A DNA stretch of 64,000 nucleotides from Rhizobium sp. ZPR4 (GCF_040215725.1 NZ_CP157967.1:1116001-1180000), one strand, 5' to 3'. Positions 45,841 to 55,469 are shown, counted from the stretch's first letter. Numbers and translations: made by a program. The notes: a model not told the origin generated them from the letters alone.

Positions 45841-46737
45841 ATGAGGATTAATTGCGGAATGTCAAACTTTATTGGGACGGTAGACTATTTTATAAAGCGA
45901 TTTCTAAATATAATCATGACTGTTGTGCTATGTATTCTATGCATTATCCCCTCGGAGAGCATGGCTTCTTCTGAAGAAGATGCTTATTCGGCGCTAAAGT
46001 CATTTTCAACCCTCACATCGAAGACAATCAATGATGCTGGCTGCTTGGTTACAGCCTCCATGGACTTTAATAAATACGCTGAGAAATTGGCGATATTTCG
46101 CGATGCTTGGCTGAGCCGGGATTATTCCGTTGATTTCTACCAGCAAAGACGCAAGCAAATCTTTGTCTACGTCGTTGTGAAGCGCTTCGCTGAGCTTGTG
46201 ACAGAGGCTCTGTATAGTGACAAAACTCTCTCATCGACGTGTGCTTTCTCGATCACGGTAACATACGACGACAAATTCGGGGCGTCTCAAAAATTGACTG
46301 CTGTGACATGGAAGTTCGACGATAGCACCAACAAGAAAATGGTATGGGAAAAGTTTGATGCGAGAAATTTCGCGGATGTAGCGATCGACTACAAAGTCAG
46401 CCCTGACGCTGTCTCTTGGCTTTCTGATGAACCGAGCATGTCTGATGAGAAGAACGGCACCACCGAGCCGACCTGTCAATTGGATATGCTCAATGCAAAT
46501 GCTGCTTTCATTAGGGCGACGACATATTGCAAGAAGGACTATATGGATACACCAGCTGGTGTTTACGCGCTATCGATGTCTCGGCCATGTGCGCAGTCGA
46601 TGACCGAAGCTCAAATCAAAGACGCATTTATGAAAACAGCCGATCAGATTGACAACCTTGCCAAGGCAAAGGGACGGGTTGCTGTTTGTAAATGGATGGA
46701 TGGGCTTGAGCGTGAAGTGAAGCGGCAAATCAACTGA
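45841..46737 (+). CDS. Exported hypothetical protein
   Basis: 298 residues, markedly AT-richer than its neighbours. The signal sequence is FLNIIMTVVLCILCIIPSESMAS; starts at 45841 or 45859 both precede it. The mature part has six cysteines and a coherent alpha/beta composition. No family is recognised. It lies between the HNH and CBASS modules. Confidence 0.6.
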   Translation: MRINCGMSNFIGTVDYFIKRFLNIIMTVVLCILCIIPSESMASSEEDAYSALKSFSTLTSKTINDAGCLVTASMDFNKYAEKLAIFRDAWLSRDYSVDFYQQRRKQIFVYVVVKRFAELVTEALYSDKTLSSTCAFSITVTYDDKFGASQKLTAVTWKFDDSTNKKMVWEKFDARNFADVAIDYKVSPDAVSWLSDEPSMSDEKNGTTEPTCQLDMLNANAAFIRATTYCKKDYMDTPAGVYALSMSRPCAQSMTEAQIKDAFMKTADQIDNLAKAKGRVAVCKWMDGLEREVKRQIN

Positions 46738-46884
46738 TCCACCATCCAAGCAGAGCTGAAAGTCGGGGCTTGCGATATATATTCGGGGTTTTAATTCACG
46801 ACCCAAGCTATCATTGGCCTTGGCCATCCAGTGAGACCCCCAAAGTGTGAGAGGCGGGCGAAAGCCCGCATCTGCCGCAAAGGC

Positions 46885-47066
46885 CTAGTATTCTTCGGCG
46901 AGCATGATCGTCAACACGCGCTTGGTGATCTCAGGATTGGACGGATCTTCGGAGCCTTAGAGCATATTCAGGACGTAGTAGTCGATCTTCCAGAAGATCT
47001 TATACCCTTCGACATCCACCGCGCCGAAATCGTGCTCACCGTTAGGATCGTTATCCGGGGTGGCTC
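46885..47066 (-). pseudogene. Remnant of a DUF3768 protein with internal stop
   Basis: The frame reads DPNGEHDFGAVDVEGYKIFWKIDYY, then a TAA stop where homologues have Tyr, then GSEDPSNPEITKRVLTIMLAEEY and the true stop at 46885. This is the C-terminal half of DUF3768, a marker protein of alphaproteobacterial integrative elements. Its start is missing. Confidence 0.7.
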
Positions 47067-47080
47067 GTATATGCGAAGAC

Positions 47081-47629
47081 TTATCCCTTCAATAGGCTCG
47101 GAATTTCCATCATCTTACTGGCGTTCAATTGTTCATCTTCCGTGGCCCATGGCGGAGGCTCGAAGGCGTTCTGTTCAAGACGGTCGGCGTTGGCCAATCG
47201 CCAAGTTAGCTCGGCCTGCAGCAGGTCCTTGGTTTTCCGACTAAATACCGATGCAGCATTCTCCCGAAACTGGCCACGCGCATGTTCCGCAGCTTGCGGC
47301 AGTAGCTCTTCGATATTGGCGGAGAGGTTCAGTGATCTGATTTTGCCGCCAAGGTTTGCTTCAACCCACGGCTTCATCTGCTCAAGAAGAATCTCACTGT
47401 ATTTTTCCTCGACGGCTTTGTAGCCAGCATATGCTCGCTTTGCCCGCATCATTGGCGGCTCGTCGACACTCTTGAGAGCTTCACCGAGCATTTCCGTGCA
47501 GCGATCCGTCGCTCGCCTACCCAGCAGGTGGCCCTGTGCTGCTGTTTCGTTGAATACGGCGCTATAAAGCATGGCCTCCGGATCTTCGGTCTGCTTCGAA
47601 GTGAACATGCGAAACAACTTTCTCAGCAT
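47081..47629 (-). CDS. Hypothetical soluble helical protein
   Basis: 182 residues from ATG 47629 (MLRKLFRMF), with GGGGGAGA upstream. Mostly alpha-helical, with an acidic tail (EPPPWATEDEQLNA). No family recognised. Convergent-side neighbour of the CBASS operon. Confidence 0.55.
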   Translation of the reverse strand: MLRKLFRMFTSKQTEDPEAMLYSAVFNETAAQGHLLGRRATDRCTEMLGEALKSVDEPPMMRAKRAYAGYKAVEEKYSEILLEQMKPWVEANLGGKIRSLNLSANIEELLPQAAEHARGQFRENAASVFSRKTKDLLQAELTWRLANADRLEQNAFEPPPWATEDEQLNASKMMEIPSLLKG

Positions 47630-47644
47630 AGATATCTCCCCCAA

Positions 47645-47982
47645 CTCCTGGGCACGTTAATTCATCCCAAATCTGAAACAACCGAAACTTAAAACCGAGA
47701 TCACCGGGCTTGGCGACCGGACTTGGATTAGCGTTATGGAAGCACAGATCGCGCCCGGAGTGCGGTTCGTTTCATCCTATAGCGTCATCAACGAAATAGC
47801 GCCGAAGCGGCCGAGTCGGCGGGCCGCTTCGATTTTGGTCAACTCGAAGAATGTCGCGCGAACATGCCATGTGGACTTCGCAACGTTGGGTTGGAATTGC
47901 GCGCAACATTCCTATATAGTTAGCGAAGAGTTACTTGGCTTTGAGAGGGCCGGCAGACTCACACGAACTTCCAGAGGTATAT
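47645..47982. promoter_or_regulatory. CBASS upstream region with a terminator-like hairpin
   Basis: 338 bp with no gene I can support. A 10-bp perfect stem CGAAGCGGCC / GGCCGCTTCG (47803-47812, 47822-47831) is followed by ATTTTGG on the plus strand. No plus-strand gene ends nearby, so it would attenuate a leader transcript reaching CBASS. Confidence 0.5.
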
Positions 47983-48993
47983 ATGGTCCCCAACGCGCGC
48001 TTTCTCGAGTTACTGCAAGATATTGAACCCAGCCCCACCACGAAAACCAATTCCTCAAAAGCCCACACGGGCGTCCGTGACCACCTGAAAGCGCTGGGCG
48101 AGTTTAAGGCGAGGCTCGTGGGAGACTTCCTGTCGGGGAGCTACGCACGTAACACCTCCATTCGTCCTAAGATGGATGCGGATGGGATGGTTCGGCCGGA
48201 CGTCGACATCATCATCGTCACCAACTACACGACGGACGACAAGCCAGATGATGTGCTGAACGAGCTCTGCGCTGCTCTTGAGGATGGGGGCGAAGGCTAT
48301 GACGTCGAGCGTATCAACAAACGTTCGATTAAGTTAATCACTCCGCTCGCGGAAATGGACGTCGTGCCGGTGATCGAATGGGGGCAGCAGTACAAGATTC
48401 CCGATCGTGAATCGGGCGAGTGGAAGTTGACCGATCCCCCAGGACATATCGAATGGAGTCGAGACCGTAATGGTGAATTCGGCGGTCGCCTCAAGCCGCT
48501 GGTCAAAATGTTCAAATGGTGGCGCCGCGAAAACAATTCGGGCAAACGACCCAAAGGCTTCGTACTCGAGGTTTTAACGGCTCTTCATGCGCCGAAAAAT
48601 GAAGTTCATTACGGTGAAGCCTTCGCCCAAATGCTCGAGAGCATCCATCGTGCATATGGCTTCCAAGCAGAGATGGACATCAAGCCCTTCATCAGCGACC
48701 CCTCTGTAGGCACCGATATCCTTTCGAAGGTGTCAGTCGCTCAGTGGAAGGCGTTCATGGCGAAGGTTAAGACCTACGCCGATTATGCGCGAAAAGCCCA
48801 GTCTACCGACGACATGGATGATGCGACCTGGTACTGGCGCAAGGTGTTCGGCGAACGGTTCCCCGCGACCACAACGGAGAAGGTAGCCAAAGCCAGCAGC
48901 CTGCTCGAGAAGGCTGCGGCCACAGCCGGCACGTCCACGTATGTGTTTCCGGACGCGATGGCCGCTCCCACGAAGCCGCGTGGATTTGCATGA
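47983..48993 (+). CDS. cdnX: CBASS nucleotidyltransferase (CD-NTase)
   Basis: 336 residues from ATG 47983 (MVPNARFLELL). The polymerase-beta-like motif GSYARNTSIRP (52-62) and DVDIIIV (73-79) supply the metal-binding Asp pair; the third acid is in EMDVVPVIEW. The C-terminal half is the helical domain of SMODS/CD-NTase. It makes a cyclic oligonucleotide signal on infection. ATGA overlap with cap2. The clade (A-H) cannot be fixed by eye. Confidence 0.88.
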   Translation: MVPNARFLELLQDIEPSPTTKTNSSKAHTGVRDHLKALGEFKARLVGDFLSGSYARNTSIRPKMDADGMVRPDVDIIIVTNYTTDDKPDDVLNELCAALEDGGEGYDVERINKRSIKLITPLAEMDVVPVIEWGQQYKIPDRESGEWKLTDPPGHIEWSRDRNGEFGGRLKPLVKMFKWWRRENNSGKRPKGFVLEVLTALHAPKNEVHYGEAFAQMLESIHRAYGFQAEMDIKPFISDPSVGTDILSKVSVAQWKAFMAKVKTYADYARKAQSTDDMDDATWYWRKVFGERFPATTTEKVAKASSLLEKAAATAGTSTYVFPDAMAAPTKPRGFA

Positions 48994-50678
48994 GCATCTG
49001 GTGGGTTAATAACACCGTCCGCGTTGCTCGCGAAAAAGAAGCTGTGGAGAACCTGGCGGCCGAAAACGACTGGTTTGTTTTCGATCGCTGGGAAATTCAC
49101 GATTACAAGTTTGCGGCGGTCGGTTCGATCGTGGCGCACGGCGCCACCTATCCTATCCGGCTCGTCTACCCCGATAATTTCCCGCTCGTGCCGGCGTGGG
49201 TCGAGCCTCAGGATCCTGAAGCAAAATGGTCCCAGCATCAGTACGGCAAGGGTGGGACGCTCTGTCTCGAGCTTCGCCCCGATAATTGGACGTCTCGCGC
49301 GAGTGGTGCAGATGTCCTGCGTAGCGCTTACGGGCTGCTCGATTTGGAAAATCCGCTCGGGGAAGGGGAGAAGGGCAAAGTAAAGTCGGCCCATCACGTA
49401 GGCGAAATCCAGCGATACACCTGGGGTGAGTCACCGGTTTTTATTGGGCGTGCCTTCCTTGAACGGCTCTTGAGCGGCAGTATCGAAGATGTTCATGCGC
49501 TGCGGTGGTCTGTCTCGGAGAAAGTCCGACCTATCTTCCTGAGTGACGCCATCGACCGCGCAGGCACGCAACGGCCGCCATCTTTTGATCTGGACACATG
49601 GCGGTTTCCGGTCCCCGTCATATTGGTAAGCGGACAGACGCCTGATGATCTCCCCTTGGAAAGAAACGCCTTCATTTCTGCGATCTGGGAGAGCCCACCC
49701 GTCGACGGGGAGGCGGCGTTCGTTACCGTGTTCATCGAAAACGACGGCGTCAACGTCTTCCATGTACTGGCGGAGACCGCCTATCATCGCAAAGTCTATA
49801 TCTTGCCGCCCGAAACCGGATTGCGATCCGGACGCGCGCCGTCGGCTCAGGGCAAGAAGGTCGCTATTATCGGCGCAGGTTCGGTCGGTTCGAAAGTTGC
49901 GGAAATGCTTTTGCGCAGTGGGATCGATACCATGCGCATCTTCGACGGTGACGTCTTTTTGCCGGGCAATCTGGAACGGCATGTCCTCGACTGGAGGGAT
50001 GTCGGCTATCATAAAGTCCATGGCCTGAAGCGCCGATTACAACATATCGTTCCCGGAGCTAACATTACGACTGTTGACGAAAACCTGAACTGGCAGAAAT
50101 CAGCCCGGACGAACGCAGCCCATTTCGACCTGATCACGGGTTGCGATATTATTGTGGACGCCTCGGGCGATCCGGCGACATCGATGCTCCTCGGCGCCCT
50201 AGCTTTCGAAAACCAAAAGCCCTTTGTTTCTGTGGAGGTGTTCGAAGGCGGCATCGGCGCACTGGTTGCGCCGTCCGTGCCAAACCGCAATGCCGCCTAC
50301 ACCCTCGGGCGGGAAGCTCTCTTAAACTGGACGGATGAAAAAGGACGAGTAGTGCCGCTTTCTACCGGCGGTCGGGACTACGAGGCGATCGGTGACAATG
50401 GTGAGGTCATCGTGGCCGATGACGCGGCGATTAGCATGGCTGCGTCGCATGCCGCACGCGTTATCCTCGATATTCTCGACGACAAGCTTGAAGATGTCCG
50501 CTGGCTGATGATTGGCTTCCGCAAGGAGTGGGCGTTCGACATGCACGGCCATGTAATCGCGCTTGATGTTGGGGGTCCGTCGGAATGGAACAACAATACC
50601 CAGGATGCTGAAGCTCAGAAATTTGTAATCGAACTTGCCGGAGAATTGCTGGATGCTCTTAAAGCTTTCACCAAGTGA
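48990..50678 (+). CDS. cap2: CBASS Cap2: E2-E1 fusion (ubiquitin-transfer-like)
   Basis: 562 residues. N-terminal E2-like domain with catalytic Cys92 in GGTLCLELRPDNW. A linker region follows to about 270. The E1/ThiF domain starts KKVAIIGAGSVGSKVAEML (about 290) with nucleotide-binding DGDVFLPGNLERH and the C-terminal catalytic region. Cap2 links the CD-NTase to a target and primes it. Order and overlaps match type II CBASS. Confidence 0.92.
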   Translation: MSIWWVNNTVRVAREKEAVENLAAENDWFVFDRWEIHDYKFAAVGSIVAHGATYPIRLVYPDNFPLVPAWVEPQDPEAKWSQHQYGKGGTLCLELRPDNWTSRASGADVLRSAYGLLDLENPLGEGEKGKVKSAHHVGEIQRYTWGESPVFIGRAFLERLLSGSIEDVHALRWSVSEKVRPIFLSDAIDRAGTQRPPSFDLDTWRFPVPVILVSGQTPDDLPLERNAFISAIWESPPVDGEAAFVTVFIENDGVNVFHVLAETAYHRKVYILPPETGLRSGRAPSAQGKKVAIIGAGSVGSKVAEMLLRSGIDTMRIFDGDVFLPGNLERHVLDWRDVGYHKVHGLKRRLQHIVPGANITTVDENLNWQKSARTNAAHFDLITGCDIIVDASGDPATSMLLGALAFENQKPFVSVEVFEGGIGALVAPSVPNRNAAYTLGREALLNWTDEKGRVVPLSTGGRDYEAIGDNGEVIVADDAAISMAASHAARVILDILDDKLEDVRWLMIGFRKEWAFDMHGHVIALDVGGPSEWNNNTQDAEAQKFVIELAGELLDALKAFTK

Positions 50679-51114
50679 ACTGGCAACATTGACGGCTGCT
50701 CTCAAGCGTGCAGGGGACAAGGAAATTGGGGGCCAACTGTTCGGCGAACAGATCGAGCCTTCTCACTTCCGCGTGTCGACCATGACGGTTCAGGCCAGAC
50801 CCGGCACTTTCAGTCGGTTTCTGGTCGATATCCTCCAAGCCGCCCGCGATGCAACGCGGTTCTTCGATCGGGCGCGGCACCAATACCGGCGCTACAACTA
50901 TATTGGCGAGTGGCACAGCCATCCCAGTTTCGAAGTCCGCCCTAGCGGGATCGACGTCCAGAGCATGCGGGATCTGGTCCGTGATCCGGACTTCAAAGGT
51001 AGCTTCGCCGTCCTGATGATTGTGCGCCTGCGCGATGAGAAGTTCGAGGCGGGAGCATGGCTCTTCGATCCGCACGGCTTCGAACACAATGTAAGACTGG
51101 AAATGGACACATGA
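50653..51114 (+). CDS. cap3: CBASS Cap3: JAB/JAMM isopeptidase
   Basis: 153 residues from ATG 50653, overlapping cap2 by 26 bp; a TTG at 50635 is possible. JAMM motif: Glu in EIGGQLFGE, then HSHP in GEWHSHPSFEVRPSGIDVQSM (HxH, Ser, Asp). It removes Cap2-linked CD-NTase and antagonises Cap2. ATGA overlap with the effector gene. Confidence 0.9.
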   Translation: MLLKLSPSELATLTAALKRAGDKEIGGQLFGEQIEPSHFRVSTMTVQARPGTFSRFLVDILQAARDATRFFDRARHQYRRYNYIGEWHSHPSFEVRPSGIDVQSMRDLVRDPDFKGSFAVLMIVRLRDEKFEAGAWLFDPHGFEHNVRLEMDT

Positions 51115-52523
51115 CCGACAAGCAACCTGCACCGACACTGACCGATTCCAAGGGCATGGGTGGGGTGATTGCCCAGGATGGCTTCGAATATCAGATCTGG
51201 GACGGCCTTGCGCGTCTCCCGGCCTGGCTGATGAATCCCGCGTTTGAAGGCATGATTTTCGAGGGCCTCGAAGACCTTGAGGTCCGGTTTTTCGCGCCCC
51301 TTGCCCTACACGGCTCGGTCATCGACCGTCATCAGGCCAAATCCGGCGTGCTCAAGCCGGCTGACATCAAGGAGATCGTGGAAGGGTTCTTGCACTATCA
51401 GAAGAGCTACCCAGATACTGCCCGCACGCATATTCTCGTCACGCCACAAATTCCGGCCACCTTGGCTTACATGGCGAATGATCGCGACCGTGTTCGCAAG
51501 GCCCGCCCGTTCTACGATCCGTTTGTCGATCTCAAGGCAGCCTTCGACGCGAAATTCCGTTCGGATGTTCTTGCTTTCTACCCAGATCCGCTTGGCGGAT
51601 TCGTCGTGGATTTCGTCGACTTTGAAGAGCGAAACATACCGGATGAGAAGGCCGCCCGGAGCCTGTTTGACAGCGCGTTCCATGAGGCTTTCCCCACCTT
51701 GGACCTCAAGGTCAGCCAAGTCCGGAAAGTCTTCGACGACCTTCTGGCCCTGGCCAAGGCGAACCACAACATCGGAAGTTTTCTGACTAGGAAGATCTTG
51801 GTCCAGTGCATCGAAAATGCCATGGGCGAGAGCCTGCCGTTGCCACCTCCTGCGCTGCATGTCCTATCCGACCGGAAGGAAAGCAATTCCTCGATGCTGG
51901 AGCTTGACGCCGCAGCGTTTTCGGCCGGTGCCGGCAGTACGGCCGACTGGAATGAAGGTTTGCTCAAGCCCCTGCGGCGGACAGCCACCTGGTTCAAACA
52001 ACAGGGGGCCTCCCGCCTGACTCTGCAGGGATCCTATCGTCTGTCGGCTGGATTCGCACTCGGATGGTCGTTCCGGGCCGCCACAGGGTTCGACATTGAT
52101 ATCGTGACCCGCGACGGCGTTTGGGCAACAGACGATCGGCCTGAACCCGGCGCGAGTTATCCGCAGTGGGATGTGTCGGATCCTCAGGTCGCGGCTGACG
52201 TCCTTACCGTGAGTATTGGAATCCTCAGGGACCCCTACGGCGACCTGGTCGCCTCGGGCATTCCTGCTGAGGAAACCCAGCGGTTTCACCTCTCGGTCCC
52301 GGTTACATCAGCCAAGCAAATGCAGGCGCTCGTCGGACAGGTCAAAGCACGCGTTGCCGGGCTCGCGGCAAAACAGCAGCTGAAGCAGATCAGGCTTTAT
52401 TATGCCGGTCCTGCCCAGTTTGCGGTCGCGCTAGGCCACCGGTGGAATTCGATGCCCGAAACAGTGCTGCACGAGTTCAATGCTGTAACACGGGAATATG
52501 TGGCTACACTGACCCTGAGCTGA
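51111..52523 (+). CDS. cap4: CBASS Cap4: DUF4297 nuclease fused to SAVED sensor
   Basis: 470 residues from ATG 51111. The N-terminus is DUF4297 with PD-(D/E)xK residues: Gly-rich GGVIAQDGFEYQIWDGL, an acidic pair near EGLEDLEV (51-58), and HQAKSG (74-79, QxK). The C-terminal SAVED domain ends ... QIRLYYAGPAQFAVALGHRWN, typical of the ligand-binding fold. SAVED binds a cyclic oligonucleotide and the nuclease degrades DNA. Last gene of the operon. Confidence 0.85.
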   Translation: MTDKQPAPTLTDSKGMGGVIAQDGFEYQIWDGLARLPAWLMNPAFEGMIFEGLEDLEVRFFAPLALHGSVIDRHQAKSGVLKPADIKEIVEGFLHYQKSYPDTARTHILVTPQIPATLAYMANDRDRVRKARPFYDPFVDLKAAFDAKFRSDVLAFYPDPLGGFVVDFVDFEERNIPDEKAARSLFDSAFHEAFPTLDLKVSQVRKVFDDLLALAKANHNIGSFLTRKILVQCIENAMGESLPLPPPALHVLSDRKESNSSMLELDAAAFSAGAGSTADWNEGLLKPLRRTATWFKQQGASRLTLQGSYRLSAGFALGWSFRAATGFDIDIVTRDGVWATDDRPEPGASYPQWDVSDPQVAADVLTVSIGILRDPYGDLVASGIPAEETQRFHLSVPVTSAKQMQALVGQVKARVAGLAAKQQLKQIRLYYAGPAQFAVALGHRWNSMPETVLHEFNAVTREYVATLTLS

Positions 52524-52797
52524 CCCGCCATTAGATCAGGATGCGTTCCACTTCATCAAGGCTCACGTCGCATCGCGACGATCATAGAGCTGAGTGGTGC
52601 GAGTAGCGCACGGCACTTGCGGAAGATCTTTTTCCTGAGCTCGACAAGGCGACGATCTGAGCCATCGTCGATCGCGCAATTGACGATCATTGCGCTGGCA
52701 ACGGGCAAGTAGAATCCAGGCTTGCTTTGCTCATCTGGGCAGCCGCGGAGGGTGCGAGACGACGCCGAAAACCATTGGAGGGATTGGACACGGGGAC
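52524..52797. other. Intergenic DNA after CBASS
   Basis: Short frames exist (for example a minus frame to 52556), but none has clear support. No hairpin clearly acting as the CBASS terminator is visible. Confidence 0.4.
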
Positions 52798-53021
52798 TTA
52801 TTGGCGACGCTGCCATTCGGCTTCCATTTTCGTAAGATCCGATTCCAGCATGGCGCGCATCAGGATGTGCGTGTCAACAGCCGCCGATGGTCGGTTTCGT
52901 CCGGGAATCCTACAGTAGCCACGAGCCTGGCGACAATCTGCTTCTGCCCCTCGATCTCGGCGCGTGTTCGATCGATCGCCAGCAATAGATCATCATCCGA
53001 CAACCTCTTGTATTTTGGCAT
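52798..53021 (-). pseudogene. Small frameshifted coiled-coil protein
   Basis: From ATG 53021: MPKYKRLSDDDLLLAIDRTRAEIEGQKQIVARLV, continuing to DETDHRR; the next frame gives AVDTHILMRAMLESDLTKMEAEWQRRQ and a stop at 52798. A single-base change near 52880 joins them. The whole would be about 74 residues. Unrecognised. Confidence 0.5.
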
Positions 53022-53199
53022 CAGGCGCACCCTCGCTATGTATGGGGGAGGATAGTAGCGTGCACTGAATAGATCGCCAATCGGTTGCAGACGGTCCTCG
53101 ATCAAAAATGCGCGACATTACGAAAATGTCACAAACTTGAAAGTGGAAATGCCTCAGTCAGGCTAACATCGCGCCTTCGCAACCTTGAGGTCGTCGAAG

Positions 53200-53649
53200 A
53201 TGAGAGCCAACAACACGCGAGAAATCGCGTTGCCACTGAATTCGGAAATCCACCCTGTCGATCGCCATGTCGGGCGCCAGATCCGGCTTCTCCGCGTTCA
53301 ATGCAACCTGTCACAAGGGGATTTGGGGAAAGGGATCGGCATCAGTTATCAGCAAATGCAGAAATACGAGACCGGCAAGAACCGCGTCAGTGCCTCGATG
53401 CTCTATGAGATCGCGCGCTTCCTCCAGGTTTCGCCGGCCCGGTTTTTTGATGGTCTGCCGGAACCCGGCGCCGATGTCCACGACGCGGCCGCCGAGATCG
53501 ATGAGCGTCTTGCTTACATCGCGACAACCGATGGGCGGCAACTGATCGAGACCATGCTGCGTCTTTCGCCGCGGCTCCGAAACCGGGTCGTTGCGATCGC
53601 CGGCATCCTGGCCGATGAGCAATCCGACGTGCGAACGCCCGAGACCTGA
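53200..53649 (+). CDS. XRE-family HTH regulator
   Basis: 149 residues from ATG 53200; an in-frame upstream start is possible. HTH: VGRQIRLLRVQCNLSQGDLGKGIGISYQQMQKYETGKNRVSASMLYEIARFLQVSP, about residues 25-80. The C-terminus resembles rhizobial SinR/PraR-like extensions. It likely regulates neighbouring accessory genes. Confidence 0.85.
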   Translation: MRANNTREIALPLNSEIHPVDRHVGRQIRLLRVQCNLSQGDLGKGIGISYQQMQKYETGKNRVSASMLYEIARFLQVSPARFFDGLPEPGADVHDAAAEIDERLAYIATTDGRQLIETMLRLSPRLRNRVVAIAGILADEQSDVRTPET

Positions 53650-53841
53650 CGGCGAGAAAAAGATGGTTCGGCCCGCGGATTGTCTGATATGGCTTGTATG
53701 CCCTGTCGCTGACGCATGTACCCTTGTGTCGGCGACGTGCCCTGCTGCCACGTGCCCATAGTGGTGGCAGGGCTCCCCAGGATTCCAATCCTCACCCACG
53801 AGCCGCTCCCAAGCTGACCTGAGAAATTTCAGGTTCGGCGC

Positions 53842-54105
53842 CTATCTTCCCGCTTTCCGCCATCCGGCGGCCCTGGCGTCGGCCTCTGAGCAGAACCATC
53901 GCTCGCCTTTGGTGTAGGTTATCACGGTCTCGGCGTAATACTCCTGACCCGGCATATGGTAGATTTTCTGGCCACCGTTGTAGGAAATGTTTCCCTTGAT
54001 GGTGCAGGCCGGATCATAGAACTCACGCGGCACCAGCGTGTATCCGCCAGAGGCGAGGAAAATGGCGGTCGAGCTGCCGATGACGAGGAACGCGAACTTG
54101 CTCAT
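53842..54105 (-). CDS. Small exported protein of the thermonuclease-tail type
   Basis: 87 residues. Signal-like FAFLVIGSSTAIFLASGGY, then CTIKGNISYNGGQKIYHMPGQEYY, ITYTKGERWFCSEADARAAGW. This is the C-terminal tail domain also attached to rhizobial thermonuclease-like secreted proteins (ExoI type), here on its own. Two cysteines. Function unknown. Confidence 0.65.
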   Translation of the reverse strand: MSKFAFLVIGSSTAIFLASGGYTLVPREFYDPACTIKGNISYNGGQKIYHMPGQEYYAETVITYTKGERWFCSEADARAAGWRKAGR

Positions 54106-54236
54106 GACGCAACGATAGTCGGATACAATTGCAGATTGCTTCCGGCAGTTGTTAAATTTCGAGCAAAAGAAGGCGCCGCCAACTGCTTCATAAACGCAGG
54201 TGCTGGAATTTCTTACGCGAGTAAAAATAGATGAGT

Positions 54237-54488
54237 TTATGGACAGGAAAGTTTTGCAATCATCGCAACGTCCTTGGCTTTATCAGCGGTCGCTTCCGTG
54301 TCACAAATAATTTCGATCTCGCGTTTGCCGTCCTTTCTACGCTCATCACCGACACGATATCGGCCCCTCAAGGCAGGATCTGCTTGAAAAGCATCCAGCA
54401 AACATTTTGCTCCAATTAACAAAGGGCCGTTCTTTATAGGCAACCAGATCGATACCAAGGTCACTCTCCTATCTATGGTAAAGGACAT
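54237..54488 (-). CDS. Small hypothetical protein
   Basis: 83 residues ending in EIEIICDTEATADKAKDVAMIAKLSCP. It may be a short alpha/beta protein. The start at 54488 lacks a strong ribosome-binding site. Low support. Confidence 0.35.
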   Translation of the reverse strand: MSFTIDRRVTLVSIWLPIKNGPLLIGAKCLLDAFQADPALRGRYRVGDERRKDGKREIEIICDTEATADKAKDVAMIAKLSCP

Positions 54489-54596
54489 TTATTGTAGATA
54501 TCGCCAGTGTCCAATAGATGGTGTTTAGTCCTTGTGTCGCAGCTGTTGTTCCTGTCTGATATAGGCCGCGTGATCGCTGCCATTCCCTACATGCCA

Positions 54597-54671
54597 GCGA
54601 CGGCCCTGTCATACCGACGCCACGCGGTAGTGACAGGGCTTGGTTTCATCGCCGCAGTTCAATCAACCGCG
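54597..54671. repeat. Copy 1 of a ~70-bp hairpin-bearing direct repeat
   Basis: GCCCTGTCATACC ... TGACAGGGC stem, then GCTTGGTTTCATCGCCGCAG and TTCAATCAACC. About 85% like 55395-55469. The second copy doubles as the 3' end and terminator of the gene at 55441-55971, so this copy is a detached duplicate. The two copies flank the membrane-protein gene at 54796. Confidence 0.7.
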
Positions 54672-54795
54672 AGCCCTCTCGGGCCTCGTAGAGCAAGCCG
54701 AGCCAGCATACCCTTAAGTATGCGTCAGTTGAAAAGATTCGTCGTAAATCTCTACTTTAACTTGTTCATCTCGATTTGAAAGTGTTGGGGGACAC

Positions 54796-55362
54796 ATGTT
54801 TCTAATGCGTCGTGGAAATTCCCGGGCTGCAGGCAGGGCATCCGCTGATAGGGATGCAGCCCCTGAGCAAAACAGCCGGGAGTGGGAATACCAAAAGATC
54901 TTAATCGAACGAGCAAAGCTCGCAGTGGAAAAGGAGAAGGTCGCGAATGACATGCTCGGCCGTCGAAAAGAGATCACCAGCCAATACGCGTTCATTGCTC
55001 TAAGATCACTTCTTCTCATCAACGGTGCTGCTGCGATTGCGGTTTTCTCGTTTCTTGGCTCTGCGATGAAGAGCACCCTGGGACAAAACCCGCAGTCGCA
55101 AGGAGCACTTGCACAAGTGCAAAGCGGTCTTATGCTTGCCGATCCGCTATGCATAAAATATGGGTGCTGGTGTTTCGGTGCTGGCGTGTTTCTATCCGCT
55201 TTGTCGGCGATGATGGCTTATATTAGCCGCTATCAGAGCGATGCTCTAAAACCCAGTAGTGGAGCTCGGGTATGCATAGGGATCGCGATCGGAGCAGGAT
55301 TTTTTGCACTGGGTTGGTTCCCTGCAGGTGTCTTCTACATATCGCAAGGCATATTCGGATAG
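54796..55362 (+). CDS. Membrane protein of three helices between direct repeats
   Basis: 188 residues. A soluble, charged helix (WEYQKILIERAKLAVEKEKVANDML) is followed by helices about 70-88 (LRSLLLINGAAAIAVFSFLG), 120-143 and 160-182. No family recognised. It is flanked by the hairpin repeats, so it looks like a separately inserted cargo gene. Confidence 0.55.
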   Translation: MFLMRRGNSRAAGRASADRDAAPEQNSREWEYQKILIERAKLAVEKEKVANDMLGRRKEITSQYAFIALRSLLLINGAAAIAVFSFLGSAMKSTLGQNPQSQGALAQVQSGLMLADPLCIKYGCWCFGAGVFLSALSAMMAYISRYQSDALKPSSGARVCIGIAIGAGFFALGWFPAGVFYISQGIFG

Positions 55363-55394
55363 GGTGTTTCAGCCATCCCGTCAGCTGGGCAGCG

Positions 55395-55469
55395 ATGACC
55401 CTGTCACGCCGACGCCACGCGGCTGTGACAGGGTTTGGTTTCAGCGCCGCAGCTCAATCAACCGTGCCG
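55395..55469 (-). repeat. Copy 2 of the ~70-bp direct repeat; terminator of the 55441 gene
   Basis: Stem CCCTGTCAC / GTGACAGGG (55399-55434 area), then the TTGGTTTCAGCGCCGCAG tail, which covers the last codons and stop of the gene. See copy 1. Confidence 0.75.

Noticed and set aside
47736..48026. 96-residue plus frame before the CD-NTase
   Set aside because: It overlaps the CD-NTase start and terminator hairpin and has no coherent composition.
52556..52816. 86-residue minus frame after CBASS
   Set aside because: No ribosome-binding site or family; weak codon signal. It may be debris of the same decayed locus as 52798-53021.
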